A stretch of 64,000 bases of DNA from Aedes albopictus (taxonomy: Eukaryota; Arthropoda; Insecta; Diptera; Culicidae): contig NC_085137.1 of NCBI RefSeq assembly GCF_035046485.1, positions 2,085,977 to 2,149,976 of the forward strand. Reading direction: 5' to 3'. Of the stretch, positions 47,401-58,649 are shown piece by piece. The notes beneath the pieces are model-generated. The model ran no database searches. It saw only the letters and a program-made list of their open reading frames with translations, and had not been told where the DNA came from. Both the position numbers and the translations under genes were made by a program. Positions within the stretch are counted from its first letter, which is position 1. The number at the start of each line of letters is the position of its first letter.

Positions 47401-48442
47401 GGAATTATTCCAAACAAGCTAAAGTAAGCACAAAGGTTATGTATTTGTACAATTTCAATAATGTTAATCCGTATTCTAGGGTGGAGGAAGAACTGCGATT
47501 ATTCGGTGACATCCAGGATGTGGAAACAACTAGGCGAGGCTCTACATCGGCACGGCGTTCTTTCTTCAAACGAATCAAACCACAAAGAAGCTCGTCAAGG
47601 GACTCGAAAGAGTTGGCTAGTTTCAGTAACACTCACCTAAGCTTGTATTTGGAGACAGGCAATATCGGGGAAGATGGATTTACAAGCTATCAACGGGTTG
47701 AACGACTTGAGTGTAAGTACCAATACTTGCGTGAAATGTACCCTCCCGATGATTTTTTCATCTTTTTAAACTTTTCAGATAAATTTCGCCCAATTCTGAT
47801 TGTGGGGCCGTTATCTGAATGCGTAATTGAAAAGCTATGTATAGACTTTCCTGAGCATTTCCATCGTTCACAACTACGTCAAATGCGGTGCACAAAAGAG
47901 GATATGGAAAGCGGAGTTCAAAATAATGCAATCGCTGATTATCGAAGGAGGGGTAGTGTATTTGAATACACCACAATCCAGTCAATTCTTGAAAACAAAG
48001 TATGTAATTTTTGGGTCTTCAGCGATTTTGTATTACATTAGTAAATTTATTTTTTTTAGCAACACCATTATATACTGGACGTTTGTATTTCGGCAGTTGA
48101 ACGTTTGCAGCGAAATCAGATATATCCTATAGTTTTGCTATTACATTTTAAATCATCGAAACAAATTAAAGAAATAAAGGATTCTCGTCATTCTACTGAC
48201 AAAATTTCTGCCAAAGCTGCGAAGGAAATGTATGAACATGCGCTTAAGCTAGAATCGGATTATCGACAGTATATCTCAGGTAAGTCTTAAATTGTTTAAA
48301 GCGTTTCAAATGTGACCGTTCCTCATGTATTTCAGTTGTAATATCTGGAGTGAATATTGCGCATATGTGTACGCAAATCAAATCAGCTGTTGATAGCGAA
48401 CAGAAGAAATTACTATGGGTGCCAGTTACATCAATGGCGTAG
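41458..48442 (+). CDS. Dlg5: Discs large 5 (Dlg5), eight coding exons
   Basis: MAGUK scaffold of cell polarity and junctions; fly Dlg5 acts in epithelial and border-cell organisation, and human DLG5 links to cadherin traffic and Hippo kinases. Exons: 41458-41491, 41552-41654, 42626-46422, 47204-47423, 47480-47712, 47779-47999, 48060-48279, 48336-48442. All junctions are GT-AG and keep frame, giving 1,644 residues. Domains: coiled coil about 20-275, with the Dlg5 signature Lys-Gly-Arg-Arg-Asp-Trp-Ala near 213; PDZ1 322-418; PDZ2 423-504; Ser/Asn/Thr-rich linker 505-1069; PDZ3 1070-1155; PDZ4 1228-1309; SH3 about 1322-1385; guanylate-kinase-like 1466-1636. The kinase P-loop is replaced by Gly-Pro-Leu-Ser-Glu-Cys, so it should be inactive, as in other MAGUKs. 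The start is chosen because an in-frame TAG lies at 41449, directly after the acceptor. The N-terminal CARD-like part of human DLG5 (1,919 residues) is absent. Intron 1 (60 bases) is itself open in frame. Confidence 0.95.
42132..42476. mobile_element. MITE in Dlg5 intron 2
   Basis: Inverted arms of about 120 bases begin TTAAGGCGAAACTGGAAGC. TAATCCGTG stands on both sides (42123-42131 and 42477-42485), a 9-base direct repeat; a 6-base duplication (TCCGTG) with a longer TIR is the alternative reading. Lies wholly inside the 971-base intron 2. Confidence 0.8.
46726..46795. repeat. Perfect 32-bp-arm hairpin in Dlg5 intron 3
   Basis: Left arm begins TAACAAATTTTGAAAACG and the right arm is its exact complement, with a 6-base loop (46758-46763). 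It lies between exons 3 and 4, on the transcribed strand of Dlg5. It could be a MITE tip or a small hairpin RNA source. Confidence 0.85.
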
Positions 48443-48582
48443 AAGTTAAGGTGTGCGTGTGTTGTCGTATTTTACCATGTTTTATACCTGCATAGCTATA
48501 TGATAAGTATGGATCAAATCTTCCGTATTGATTCGGACCCCGATTATATAAACTGATTTTTCACTGACAGCAATGAGTAAGT

Positions 48583-48588
48583 AATAAA
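48583..48588 (+). terminator. Dlg5 poly(A) signal
   Basis: AATAAA 141 bases after the Dlg5 stop codon (TAG 48440-48442). No other AATAAA lies between. Confidence 0.6.
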
Positions 48589-49384
48589 AGTCATGCCCAG
48601 GAAATATATATACTGTGATTCTTATGATGCACCATTTTTTTTATTTAAATATCACAAAATAAGTATACATGAATATGCATAAACGTGACTTTCACGTGGG
48701 ATTTGATTACGTTTTGATTTTTTGTCTCTGATTGAGAACTACAAAGGTGATGAATTTGTTTGCGGTTTTCTGTGAGAAAGTGAAGGAGGAAGAAAGAGTG
48801 CTTCCCGGCTCATCAAGCTTACTTCTAGCAAGTAAGTGTTTATTTGTTAGAAATAAGTCACAGTGACTTCTGCGCAACAAAAACTTGCGCCGCCGCTACT
48901 CTTTTGTGACAAGTGTGTTATTGGGATGCGTAGTCGCGAATAGCACAGACAAACCTGTCAAGGGATTGACGACTTTCTTTCATCAGTACTAAGCTCACGT
49001 CTAACATCAAGGTTTCACTTGATACTAGAAACGGCCATCGTGTAAATGTCCAGCATGGAAACAAAGATCTACTCACTTCGATACAGTTTAAAGATCTATA
49101 TATAAGTTGATCATTTAATATCTTTATAATGTTGTTCAACGATTGCACATCAAATCGCGACGATTTAAACAATAATAACATCAATACCTTTATTAGAGAG
49201 ACTTCCCAAGTAACCTCGCTACTCAAGCCGCAATGACTGCATAAATAGGGTTCAAAAAATGCAAGCATTACTATGTGTATAAACAATTCAAGTTGAAATG
49301 AAGTGGACAAGGGCTCAAATAAAGCCAAATTTAAGATAGCTACATTGTGACTGCATTGGGGCCCTTTCCTACTTTAATCCAACT
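48589..49384. other. No gene recognised
   Basis: Contains at 48757-48795 a repeat (GGTTTTCTGTGAGAAAGTGA) that appears inverted at 40830-40870, 5' of Dlg5. The antisense ORF at 48918-49328 has no supporting feature. Confidence 0.4.
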
Positions 49385-49636
49385 TTAAGGACAGACTTGT
49401 AAGAATCCCAAAATGGCCGCCACAATGGCCGACTTTGGTACCTACTCACGATTTTGAGCGCACAAATCTCTTCGTAAACGAAACCAGTGCACCAGATCTT
49501 CTTATTTAAAGCTTATTGGAAGTGAGCAAGAACAGAGTAACGAAATGCACTGTTGTCTGCAGTTTGCATCTTGAGATTTGTGCGTCTGAAGTTCTGATGC
49601 ACTGTTCAAGCGGGATTTCAAGACGTTTGTCCTTAA
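49385..49636 (+). mobile_element. 252-bp TTAA-ended MITE, copy 3
   Basis: TTAAGGACAGACTTG to GACGTTTGTCCTTAA. Same length as the other two copies. A diverged relative may lie at about 50085-50240 (AACATGGCGGTCATAATGGC). Confidence 0.75.
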
Positions 49637-51909
49637 TTGTGCAATGTACAATGTACATACACAGAAATGCTTGCTTCATTTTATGTATGCATTGTGGCTT
49701 GAGGAGCGTGATAACATGGGTTTCAGCCCTTAACTAAGTTAAAATTCACGCAAAGGAAACGATAAAGAAAAGTTTTGGTACAATTAATTTGATTTTGACC
49801 GTGAAAAAATTAAAAAAAAATACTTCAGACATTAATGATTATGTTGTTTCAGTTTTGTGGAGTGGATATGGTGTGTTAGAACACGCGACTATCACGTTGA
49901 GGACCTAGGATTGAATCCCACTCCCGACATACTCACAAAATATGAGTTCTTCCTTCTGGAGGAAAATAAAGAGTAGGTCCCGAGACAAACTACATCCGGG
50001 TTGAAAATCTCATTATTAAACATTTAAAAAAAAAAAATAGTTTCAGTTTAATCGTTTCATAAATGTGAGAACAAGTATCTTAGAGTCAGAACATGGCGGT
50101 CATAATGGCTGACGGAGGCTATTTACGTTATTTCAGTGCACAAACCTCAACAACTCATATATCAGCGCACCTGATCTTCATTTCTCCATGTGTTCCGAAA
50201 TCTATCAGCAATTGTCTGTCATCCGCAAGTGAGTAAAGTCAGAATGAGAAAACGTACTGATTTCGAATATTTCATAACGAGTGAAACGACGACCTTTAAA
50301 TATTTCATAACGAGTAGAATGGATTTCATAAGGTTGTTCTATGATGCAAAACTGACTTACAGCTTAGTTTTCATACGTACATATTTAGCAACACGGTATC
50401 TTCAAGCGTCGATACCCGTGTGGATTGGACACGAGCTCAATGATATCATCAACAACATCATTTAACGATTGTTCTGCTCTTTTCATAAGTCTATCTTATT
50501 CAATTAGTTATAATAAGCACAACCAGTTGTCATAAGGTAGGTCATACGTCACGGTGAAAATGTATAAGGTATTTTGATGAATTTCGCTAGTTCACTTCAC
50601 TAAGAGTAAAGTTTTACGATTTTATCACGGTAAAATAAAAAGAAATACCGCGAAATTACCGAATAAATTTTATTACTCATTTTGTTTACAAAAATAGTAG
50701 TTTTATGATTACATTTCAATGTTCTTTGCTATTCTGTGATATTCTTAATGGACATAATATTTTCTGGATGAATCTGTGGAGGAATTCCTGGAGGAATCCC
50801 GGGAGAAAATCTTGGATAAGTTCCTAAATTCCTGGGGGAATTCATGGAGAAAACCCGTAAAAAATCATCGAGGAAAAATCCTGGAGAAATTGCTGGACAA
50901 TAGTAATACGACTGGACGTTACGTCTCATAAATATAAGGACTTTTATACAAATAAGCGTTACGGAGGGTGAGACGTGGTCATAAAATGTAAATTTTAGCG
51001 TTAAGTCGTCTAATATTTTTTTCATGGAAAATTTTGAAAATTTATATGGACCACATTACTCAAAAACCTTCCCACCCCGTATTTTTTAAGTTTAAGCTGG
51101 AAATCCTTTCGATCATAATTACTACCATTAATGCAAGTATGGCGTTGCATAGCGCACTACCGGCGTTCTTGAATGGGGTTACGGTGGCAAACTACAAATC
51201 ACTCTTTAGGAAAATCTGCTTATGGATATTTGGTCGAATGGAATTTCGGTCGAAAGTAACCTATTTTATGACATTTGGTTGGAAGTACGTATAATCGAGG
51301 GGACATATGGTCGTCATGCTTAATAACATTAAACTAAAAGCAAATGTTCCATTCAAGTGTGTTCATTATTTTCCGTCATATTGTAGCTTGTTTCCCAGAA
51401 GTAGTTTAGCGTTGTTAAAATAGCTGACTTTTCATTGGAAATTTCTGCTTCTTTTTAACAGTGGATTTTCATTCGAGTTTCCTCATTTCATTGTGCTTTT
51501 GCGTAGTCATTGTGTTCTGACATTGGCGTAGCTAGTTTTTTTTTTACTTTTTTTCACTCATTCTTCTTGATCGACACCAGAAAGAGCGGGATGAAAAAGG
51601 GAGCCTTGGCCCTCTCTTTTATTTTTCTCTTTCTCGTTTTTGTTTAGGAGAGTGAGTAAGAAAAAAGAAAAAGCTAGCTACGCCAATGCAAACTGACTTC
51701 AATGATTCCTCCTTTGTTTGAGCATATATTTTTCTTTCAAGTTTTTTAAGTATGTTATATAGTTGTTAATTTTTTATCAGAGATTTTCTTCCTCTGTTCT
51801 GATCATAGGCTGTTCCCTGAAGTTTCGTTATTGTACTGAGTTTGAATGTAAAATCTATTTATTAGATACATTTTCTTCTGTTAAACATTGGCTGTTTTTT
51901 TCAAATTTA
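49637..51909. other. No gene; repeat fragments
   Basis: Includes a short degenerate GGAATTCCTGGAGG array (50745-50900) and T-rich tracts near 51540. Short ORFs are unsupported. Confidence 0.4.
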
Positions 51910-52105
51910 CAGTCAGGTTTTTTTTACGCGGTTTTCATTTACGCGGCCGCGTAAATGAAAACTCCATACAAAAAAAAATTTCATCGTCTTATTTTTGCAT
52001 GATTCGTCGAGAAATGGTGAGACTTTTTTTACGCGGTTTTTCGGATTTTGAACTGAGTTTTTTTTACGCGGTACGTATCCCCCGCGTAAAAAAAAAACCT
52101 GACTG
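51910..52105. mobile_element. 196-bp MITE, TA target site
   Basis: CAGTCAGGTTTTTTTTACGC and its inverted counterpart with TA on both outer sides. TTTACGCGG occurs five times or more in direct or inverted form. Tc1/mariner-type duplication. Confidence 0.75.
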
Positions 52106-52264
52106 TACTAACTTCATTGCGTGATTTTTTTACCATGGATTCCTCCTTATTTTGTACACAGGCTGTTCTTCCGTACTTTGATTGGATGTTATAGCTGCAG
52201 ATTTTTTCATTATAAGTTTTTCCTTCTTCTGGATTTTCCTTCATGTTTCCTAATTTAACCATTT

Positions 52265-52871
52265 CACAGCGTAACAAAAATTAACTTTTGGTCTGTCTCT
52301 AGAGCAAACTTATGTGTCTCTGACAGATTTTGGGTCGCTGAATCCGAATCCAGGCTCAGATTTGCTCTAGCACGTCACAATCTTGAGCTATACTCTAATT
52401 TATAGGGTAAAATATGCAATTTTGGGCTTTTTTGACTGCAACGCATTAAGCATGGAAATATTTTTTAAGCAATCAAAAGGTAAATTGCTCAATTAACATC
52501 TAAACTAACGACTCATGCAAAATATTTTATTTTTTTCCAAATCAAATTTGACTGTTTTAAGCGATTTATGTTAGGTACGATATTTCCCATACAAGTCACC
52601 CTCCAAAAGTTGCTTGCAAGTTTCGATACTAACATAAAATGCTTAAATCTATCAAATTAGATTTGGTAAAATGAAATATTTTGCATGAGTCGTTAATTTA
52701 GATGTTAATTGAGCAATGTACCTTTTGATTGCTTAAAAAAAATATGTCCAAGCTTTATAGCTCAAAATTGTGACGTGCTAGAGCAAATCTGAGCCCAGAT
52801 TCGGATTCAGCGGCCCAAAATCCTTCGGAGACACATAAGCTTGCTCTTGAGACAAAAAATGTTGCGCTGTG
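52265..52871. mobile_element. Long-TIR foldback, CACAGCG ends
   Basis: Two arms of about 250 bases are inverted: CACAGCG-AACA, GAGCAA-CTTATGTGTCTC, GCTGAATCCGAATC, GAGCAAATCTGAGC, ACGACTCATGCAAAATATTT. The centre is near 52570. Arms differ at many positions, so it is old. Confidence 0.75.
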
Positions 52872-52968
52872 TTTTCATTCATGGATTAGCTGACGCTCAT
52901 CACACTGGCGTTATACATATCAGCGATCATGTCGTGGTCCTAATGCACGACTAGGGTTGTTAAGTCTA

Positions 52969-53928
52969 TAGACTGTTTCAGAAATTATAAATACACTTTG
53001 TTTATTCAATTAAATGTACTGTTCTAATGTTTTTTACCAACTTGTTTCAGAGTATAGCATATTGTACTCCATATTTTTATATTCCCTTTCAATTGTCTTG
53101 ATATTTTAAAGAACGGTCGAGTTTTCTAACAAATAACTTAATTTTTCAAATTTGCATTTGCACAAAGGTGTTTTTTAATGATTTCAACATTATTTCTCAC
53201 TAAATACCAAAAATTATCTAAATTTTTATCACATTCGCTTTCTCAACAAGTTGTCTAAGTAATGCCTTGATCAAAATTTGGGAAAAATCGATAAAGGCAT
53301 TCCCACAACATTTTTTTGGAGATCAAGTTTCTTATTTTTTAAGGTTTTCTACGGAACATAAGAACTACCACACAGTTTCTTAGCTTTCCTGAACGCATTT
53401 AATCTAAACAAACTTATTTTTTCAGCTTATTCGATCGTTCAGATGGCAAAGCTTGTCATACCATAAAAACGAATGCAGTAAGCAGTAATTAAGGGATTCG
53501 TTTGCTTAACGTTTGTTGCTACTGGTGTTGTTGAGAAATTTGAAACAAAAAATTTTGCATTGAGAAGGCCCGTAATGGTGGCTCTGGATCAAATATTCCA
53601 GTAAAAATTACTCTTACCAATCGAGAAATATCTTTTCCTATCAATACAGCCATTTTTATTGTGTTTGGAAATTAAATATTTTATCTGTGAGATTTTTTTC
53701 TTTCCTACTATGCTACATTTTTTGACCACTTTGTGCAACTTCAAATTTTAATCATCTAGTTTACAGAGCCTCATTTTTTAACTTTTACCAGAAACATCAA
53801 CAAAATTGGTATTATTTGCTTCGTTAGCATGTTTGCAATAAGAGCTAGAAGAAACTTTTTTGGATATTATGGTCAAATTGAAATGGCAGTTAATCGTTAG
53901 TGTATTTATAATTTCTGAAACAGTCTAT
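52969..53928. mobile_element. 960-bp non-autonomous TIR element
   Basis: Exact 30-base terminal inverted repeats begin ATAGACTGTTTCAGAAAT. TATA at both borders fits a TA duplication. The interior is AT-rich with no ORF over 60 codons. Confidence 0.75.
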
Positions 53929-54926
53929 ATGGTTGAACTGTTGTAGCAGCAGTTGTAGGGTGCGATACCGTTTGGGTAGTGGGTCCAATTTGGATCACTT
54001 TCTGCTTTCAGGCGAATTGGTATAAAATCAAAGTAATTAAAAATCGTCCCTTGGCGTCAAAAAAAAAAAAAAAAAACAAAACAAAAATTCAGGCATTTTT
54101 CTGAGACGGATTATCTTCACTGCCACTTTTGACATTACATTAAATTACATTAACTTGCTTGCAACATTTGGAGGCCGACTTGTATGGCAAATGTTCTACC
54201 TTGCAAAAAACCTTAACACTATAAAATTTGATTTGTTTTTTTTTTTTGTTATAAATCGTTATTTTAGATATTAAACCAATTTATCCTTCGACTACTGAAA
54301 AAGATACTTCAATGCCTTGTGCCCTGCAGTCAAAAAAGCCTAAAATACGTATTATGCCCAATAAATTGGTGGCAGGGTTCGGAGTTAGATTCAACGACTC
54401 AAAATTTGTCAGTGAAACAGAAACTTGGTTTTGTAGCAACGCAAAATGTGAGTGCTTCCTTTAGAAGGGAAGTAAAGCGTGGGTCCCGAGATGAACTAGC
54501 CTAGAGCTAATATCTCGTACAGATAAAAAAAAGTTAATTTTTGTTTAGCTGTTATCGACCGGAACACTAATGATGTTTGGATATTGGCCTTCAAGATCTA
54601 GGGTCAATCTAAACGGCTAGTTTAGGATTCAGTCGTTTTTTTTGCCCCTTATCAAGGGAAGAATATTTTATTGATTTTTGCATGACAAATGGGCCTAATG
54701 AAACCGGCAGAAATGTCGAGTAATCAAAAACGAGCCATTAAGGTAAATCCTATATGGAGAAATTCAATATCCAAACACTTTAAAATCAATTTCATTACAT
54801 TGTAATGCTCAATTGAAAATAAAATAAAGATGTCTTTTCTGACCTTATTAGTTTTTTGTCAAGAAGCATTATAAACTTGTTCGATTTTAACCCTAGTCGT
54901 GCATTGGGGCCATTATGACCCAGACA
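53929..54926. other. No gene recognised
   Basis: A run at 54059-54078, and an ORF at 54319-54504 without features. TTAACCCTAGTCGTGCATT at 54891 is the complement of a phrase at 52940-52958, so repeat ends face each other around the intervening elements. Confidence 0.4.
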
Positions 54927-56111
54927 CAGGGCCGGATTTAGAAATGTGGGAGCCCGGGCCGTAGTGTTGTGGGAGCCTTTTTATAAAGGAATTTTTTTTA
55001 ATCTTTATTAACGTGTTTTTTAACAGATGTTAGTTCAACACGGGATACTTATAAAGGAAGTACTTTTGAAAAATTTCTAAAAAATATTAGTTTGTTTTCA
55101 AATATGTTAAAGAAGGAAAGTATTGATATCTTTAGGAATGAATTTGAATATAGAACAAAAGACAATGCTAGGAATGTTCTTGATATCCACTAAATTTATT
55201 CATAACAGAATTAATAATCTAGCGTAGAAATTTATATGAAGTAAAATATGCTTTTGCTTTTCACGAGTGTATTCACAGCATTAGATTCTAGATTTAGAGG
55301 AAATTCATGCCAGAGTTCATAGAAAAACTGCAAGAAGATTTTATAGCTAAAATTTTCAAAAAAATCCTAGCAAAGTTTGTAGCACAGTCGGCCTTGTCGT
55401 TTTTGCGAAATCCCAAAAGATTTTCTAGTGGATTCTTCTGCAATCTCTGGAGAAGTAGCCATCACCATGAAAAAAGACCACTTAACAAAAACTTTTTCTA
55501 ACGCGGATGCTTGGGGAGGTTCTGGTGACCTCTCAAAAGTCTCCACAAAAATCTGAAATCAAAGAGGAAATTATAATAGCAAATGCTGAAGAAATTTTAG
55601 AGGGAATCCATGATATGTTACTGATTGAATTTCAGACTTAATTTTTAATAGAATTTTTAGTTTACCTTAGTAAGATGGGGGCTGTCCATAAACCACGTGG
55701 TCATTTTTTTGGGACTTTTCAACCCCTCCCCCCCCCCCCGCGTGGTCATTAGTCCATACAATTTTTTTATTTGTCCATACAAAATGGTCATTGGCCGAAT
55801 CCCCCCCCCCCTTATGACCACGTGGTTTATGGACAGCCCCATGTTGGGGTCAATGTGACCCAGACAGGCACGCTGGGTGTGCACTACGTCAGTGTGGTGC
55901 ACCAATCCTAACATCCTAGAAGGGTTAAATTTCTTGAAAATATTTAGCGGAAAACCCGGATAAATTTTTAAACAATTTCTTCATAAATTTATTCTGATAT
56001 GTTCTCTAGGATGTTATGGATTTTATCAGTTCGCAATGGATTCATCTTTATTTCAGCAAGCAAATCTCTGAGGTCCTGGACCCCTCCCCTCCCTCCCTAA
56101 ATCCGGCACTG
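54927..56111. mobile_element. hAT-like element with 8-bp TSD
   Basis: Begins CAGGGCCGGATTTAG and ends CTAAATCCGGCACTG, with CCCAGACA directly repeated at 54919-54926 and 56112-56119. CAG-GCCGGATTTAG ends and an 8-base duplication are typical of hAT elements. No transposase is seen. It carries a nested MITE at 55678. Confidence 0.8.
55678..55840. mobile_element. GGGGCTGTCCATAAACC MITE, nested
   Basis: Inverted ends GGGGCTGTCCATAAACCACG with two poly-C tracts inside. ATG may be a 3-base duplication, which would fit Harbinger-type elements. Inserted in the hAT-like element. Confidence 0.7.
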
Positions 56112-56227
56112 CCCAGACAGGCACGCTTAGCGTGTACTGCATCAGTGGGGTGAAGTTTTCCTAATACACGAAAAAAGCTAATGGTTATTGCAAATTTATA
56201 TTATTTTTTGGTTTGGTTTTGTCATAG

Positions 56228-56690
56228 TAGTTTACGCAACAAGGTGCAGAATGAAGATTTTTTCAGCACGAGTTGTACATTTATCCAACGAGGCTTGCCG
56301 AGTTGGATAATTAGGACGAGTGCTGTAAAAATCGAGTTCTGCACCGAGTTTCGTGCAACGTTTTTTGCAACTTCATAAACTATCACTTGAGGATAGTTTT
56401 TAACAAAACTTTTTCATCAGACTGCACACTGATGTTCATTGCCATGATTAAGGAAGTCTGATCATAGCATGTTATACTGTGCAGTTGTCACAATTTTTCA
56501 AACCAGCGTCAAGAAAGCATCAATAAGTTGATCAAAATTGAAAACAGTGCTGTAATGGTTCATTACGCAATGCAAATCAGTGCTGTAATGAACCATTACA
56601 GCACTGATAATTTGGTGTGGGAAAGTAGGCCTTTTCCTGGCAGATTTGCGTGAGGTAAAATGGCCTATTACGATGAGAAGTTGCAAAAAA
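56228..56690 (+). mobile_element. ACGCAACAAGGTGCAG MITE family, copy 2
   Basis: Same two-part layout as at 37141: foldback with GAGGCTTGCCGAGTTGGATAA in the centre, then the inverted CAGTGCTGTAATG pair, ending CCTATTACGATGAGAAGTTG. Confidence 0.8.
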
Positions 56691-56724
56691 TAATAAACAG
56701 ACTATCGTACAAATCGAATGGTAT

Positions 56725-57175
56725 AGTAGTTTACGCAACAAGGTGCAGAATGACGATTTTTACAGCATGAGTCGTACATTTATCCAACGAGGCTTGCCGA
56801 GTTGGATAATTAGGACGAGTGCTGTAAAAATCAAGTTCTGCACCGAGTTGCGTACAACGTTTTTTGCAAGTTCATAAATTACCGCTTGAACAAAATTTTT
56901 CATCAAACTGCATACTGATGCTCATAGCCATGTTTAAGAAAATCTGATCATAGACTGGTTATACTGTACAGTTGTCACAATTTTTCAATACTGCATCCAG
57001 AAAGCATCAAGAAGTTGATCAAAACTGAAAACAGTGCTGTAATGGTTCATTACGCAACGCAAATCAGTGCTGTAATGAACCATTACAGCACTGTTAATTT
57101 GGTGTGGGAAAGTAGGCCTTTTCCTGTCAGATTTGCGTGAGGTAAAACAGCCTATTACGATGAGGAATTGCAAAA
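56725..57175 (+). mobile_element. ACGCAACAAGGTGCAG MITE family, copy 3
   Basis: First full member inside the tandem duplication. Same foldback and CAGTGCTGTAATG inverted pair as copy 1. Confidence 0.8.
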
Positions 57176-57532
57176 AAATATTAACAGGTTTATTATAATA
57201 ATCTGAAGTTAGGTGTTACTGGAAAGTAGCCAAATAAAACAAAATATATAAGTTTAATTGATCAGACGTTTTCCAGTTAGACCAAGCATACTTAAAATAG
57301 TTTCCTTTCAAGTATCGTGCTGTTAGAATCAGAAACTAAATGATATTCGTAAGGAAACTATTTAACCCTCGTGCGATCGCGCTGTTGTATTTATAATGAA
57401 CCATTACAGCACTGATAATTTGGTGTGGGAAAGTAGGCCTTTTCCTGGCAGATTTGCGTGAGGTAAAATGGCCTATTACGATGAGAAGTTGCAAAAAATA
57501 ATAAACAGACTATCGTACAAATCGAAAGGTAT

Positions 57533-57983
57533 AGTAGTTTACGCAACAAGGTGCAGAATGACGATTTTTACAGCATGAGTCGTACATTTATCCAACGAGG
57601 CTTGCCGAGTTGGATAATTAGGACGAGTGCTGTAAAAATCAAGTTCTGCACCGAGTTGCGTACAACGTTTTTTGCAAGTTCATAAATTACCGCTTGAACA
57701 AAATTTTTCATCAAACTGCATACTGATGCTCATAGCCATGTTTAAGAAAATCTGATCATATACTGGTTATACTGTACAGTTGTCACAATTTTTCAATACT
57801 GCATCCAGAAAGCATCAAGAAGTTGATCAAAACTGAAAACAGTGCTGTAATGGTTCATTACGCAACGCAAATCAGTGCTGTAATGAACCATTACAGCACT
57901 GTTAATTTGGTGTGGGAAAGTAGGCCTTTTCCTGTCAGATTTGCGTGAGGTAAAACAGCCTATTACGATGAGGAATTGCAAAA
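57533..57983 (+). mobile_element. ACGCAACAAGGTGCAG MITE family, copy 4
   Basis: Second unit of the tandem duplication, offset 808 bases from copy 3 and nearly identical to it. Confidence 0.8.
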
Positions 57984-58168
57984 AAATATTAACAGGTTTA
58001 TTATAATAATCTGAAGTTAGGTGTTACTGGAAAGTAGCCAAATAAAACAAAATATATAAGTTTAATTGATCAGACGTTTTCCAGTTAGACCAAGCATACT
58101 TAAAATAGTTTCCTTTCAAGTATCGTGCTGTTAGAATCAGAAACTAAATGATATTCGTAAGGAAACTA

Positions 58169-58293
58169 TTTAACCCTCGTGCGATCGCGCTGTTGTATTT
58201 TGTACAACATGTTGAAAAAATCTCGCTTTTTGTACTCAGCATTAGCGTGGTGCTGACGCAGGTAGTCAACCGCGCGAGTTACGGAAGGTTAAA
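58169..58293. mobile_element. 125-bp MITE, TTTAACC ends
   Basis: TTTAACCCTCGTGCG and CGCGCGAGTTACGGAAGGTTAAA-type ends are inverted. Partial copies lie at 21434-21539 and 57361-57393. Confidence 0.6.
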
Positions 58294-58649
58294 GTAGGCT
58301 TTGTCTAATGGAAAACCAACTGATCAATTTCGACCCAGAGATTAATTTGACCCCGGTATACGGTACCATAATTCATTTCATTCCCATAATAAGTTAATAC
58401 AAAGAAACATACAAGAATCTCAATACCATTTCGTTAAGTTTAATTTGTAATCTATTTTAAAGTGACATATTTATGTTGAAAAGGTTTTGTCGAAAGCACG
58501 TGTCTTAACGTTTCATACTTGTGCAAGTTGTCCAAACGAAATCGATATTGGTGATATTTTTACCTCATCAAAAAATCACGTGTTAGCCTGTATGAGAAAA
58601 TTTCTCTTGTAAATATTTGATAGATTATTCAGTTGTTTTCACTTTTCTA

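Larger units (their letters stand above)
56586..58201 (+). repeat. 808-bp tandem duplication
   Basis: 56586-57393 is followed directly by a near-identical copy at 57394-58201. Differences noticed are single bases (for example AATGGTAT/AAAGGTAT near 56719/57527). Each unit holds the end of one ACGCAACAAGG MITE, a whole one (56725 and 57533), and the start of a TTTAACCC MITE. The junction at 57393 cuts that last element. Confidence 0.9.

Noticed and set aside
56498..57981. Similar 62-codon minus-strand ORFs in several MITE copies
   Set aside because: They recur because the MITE recurs; the frame lies across hairpin arms and includes complementary segments. A substitution-pattern test would be needed before considering coding.
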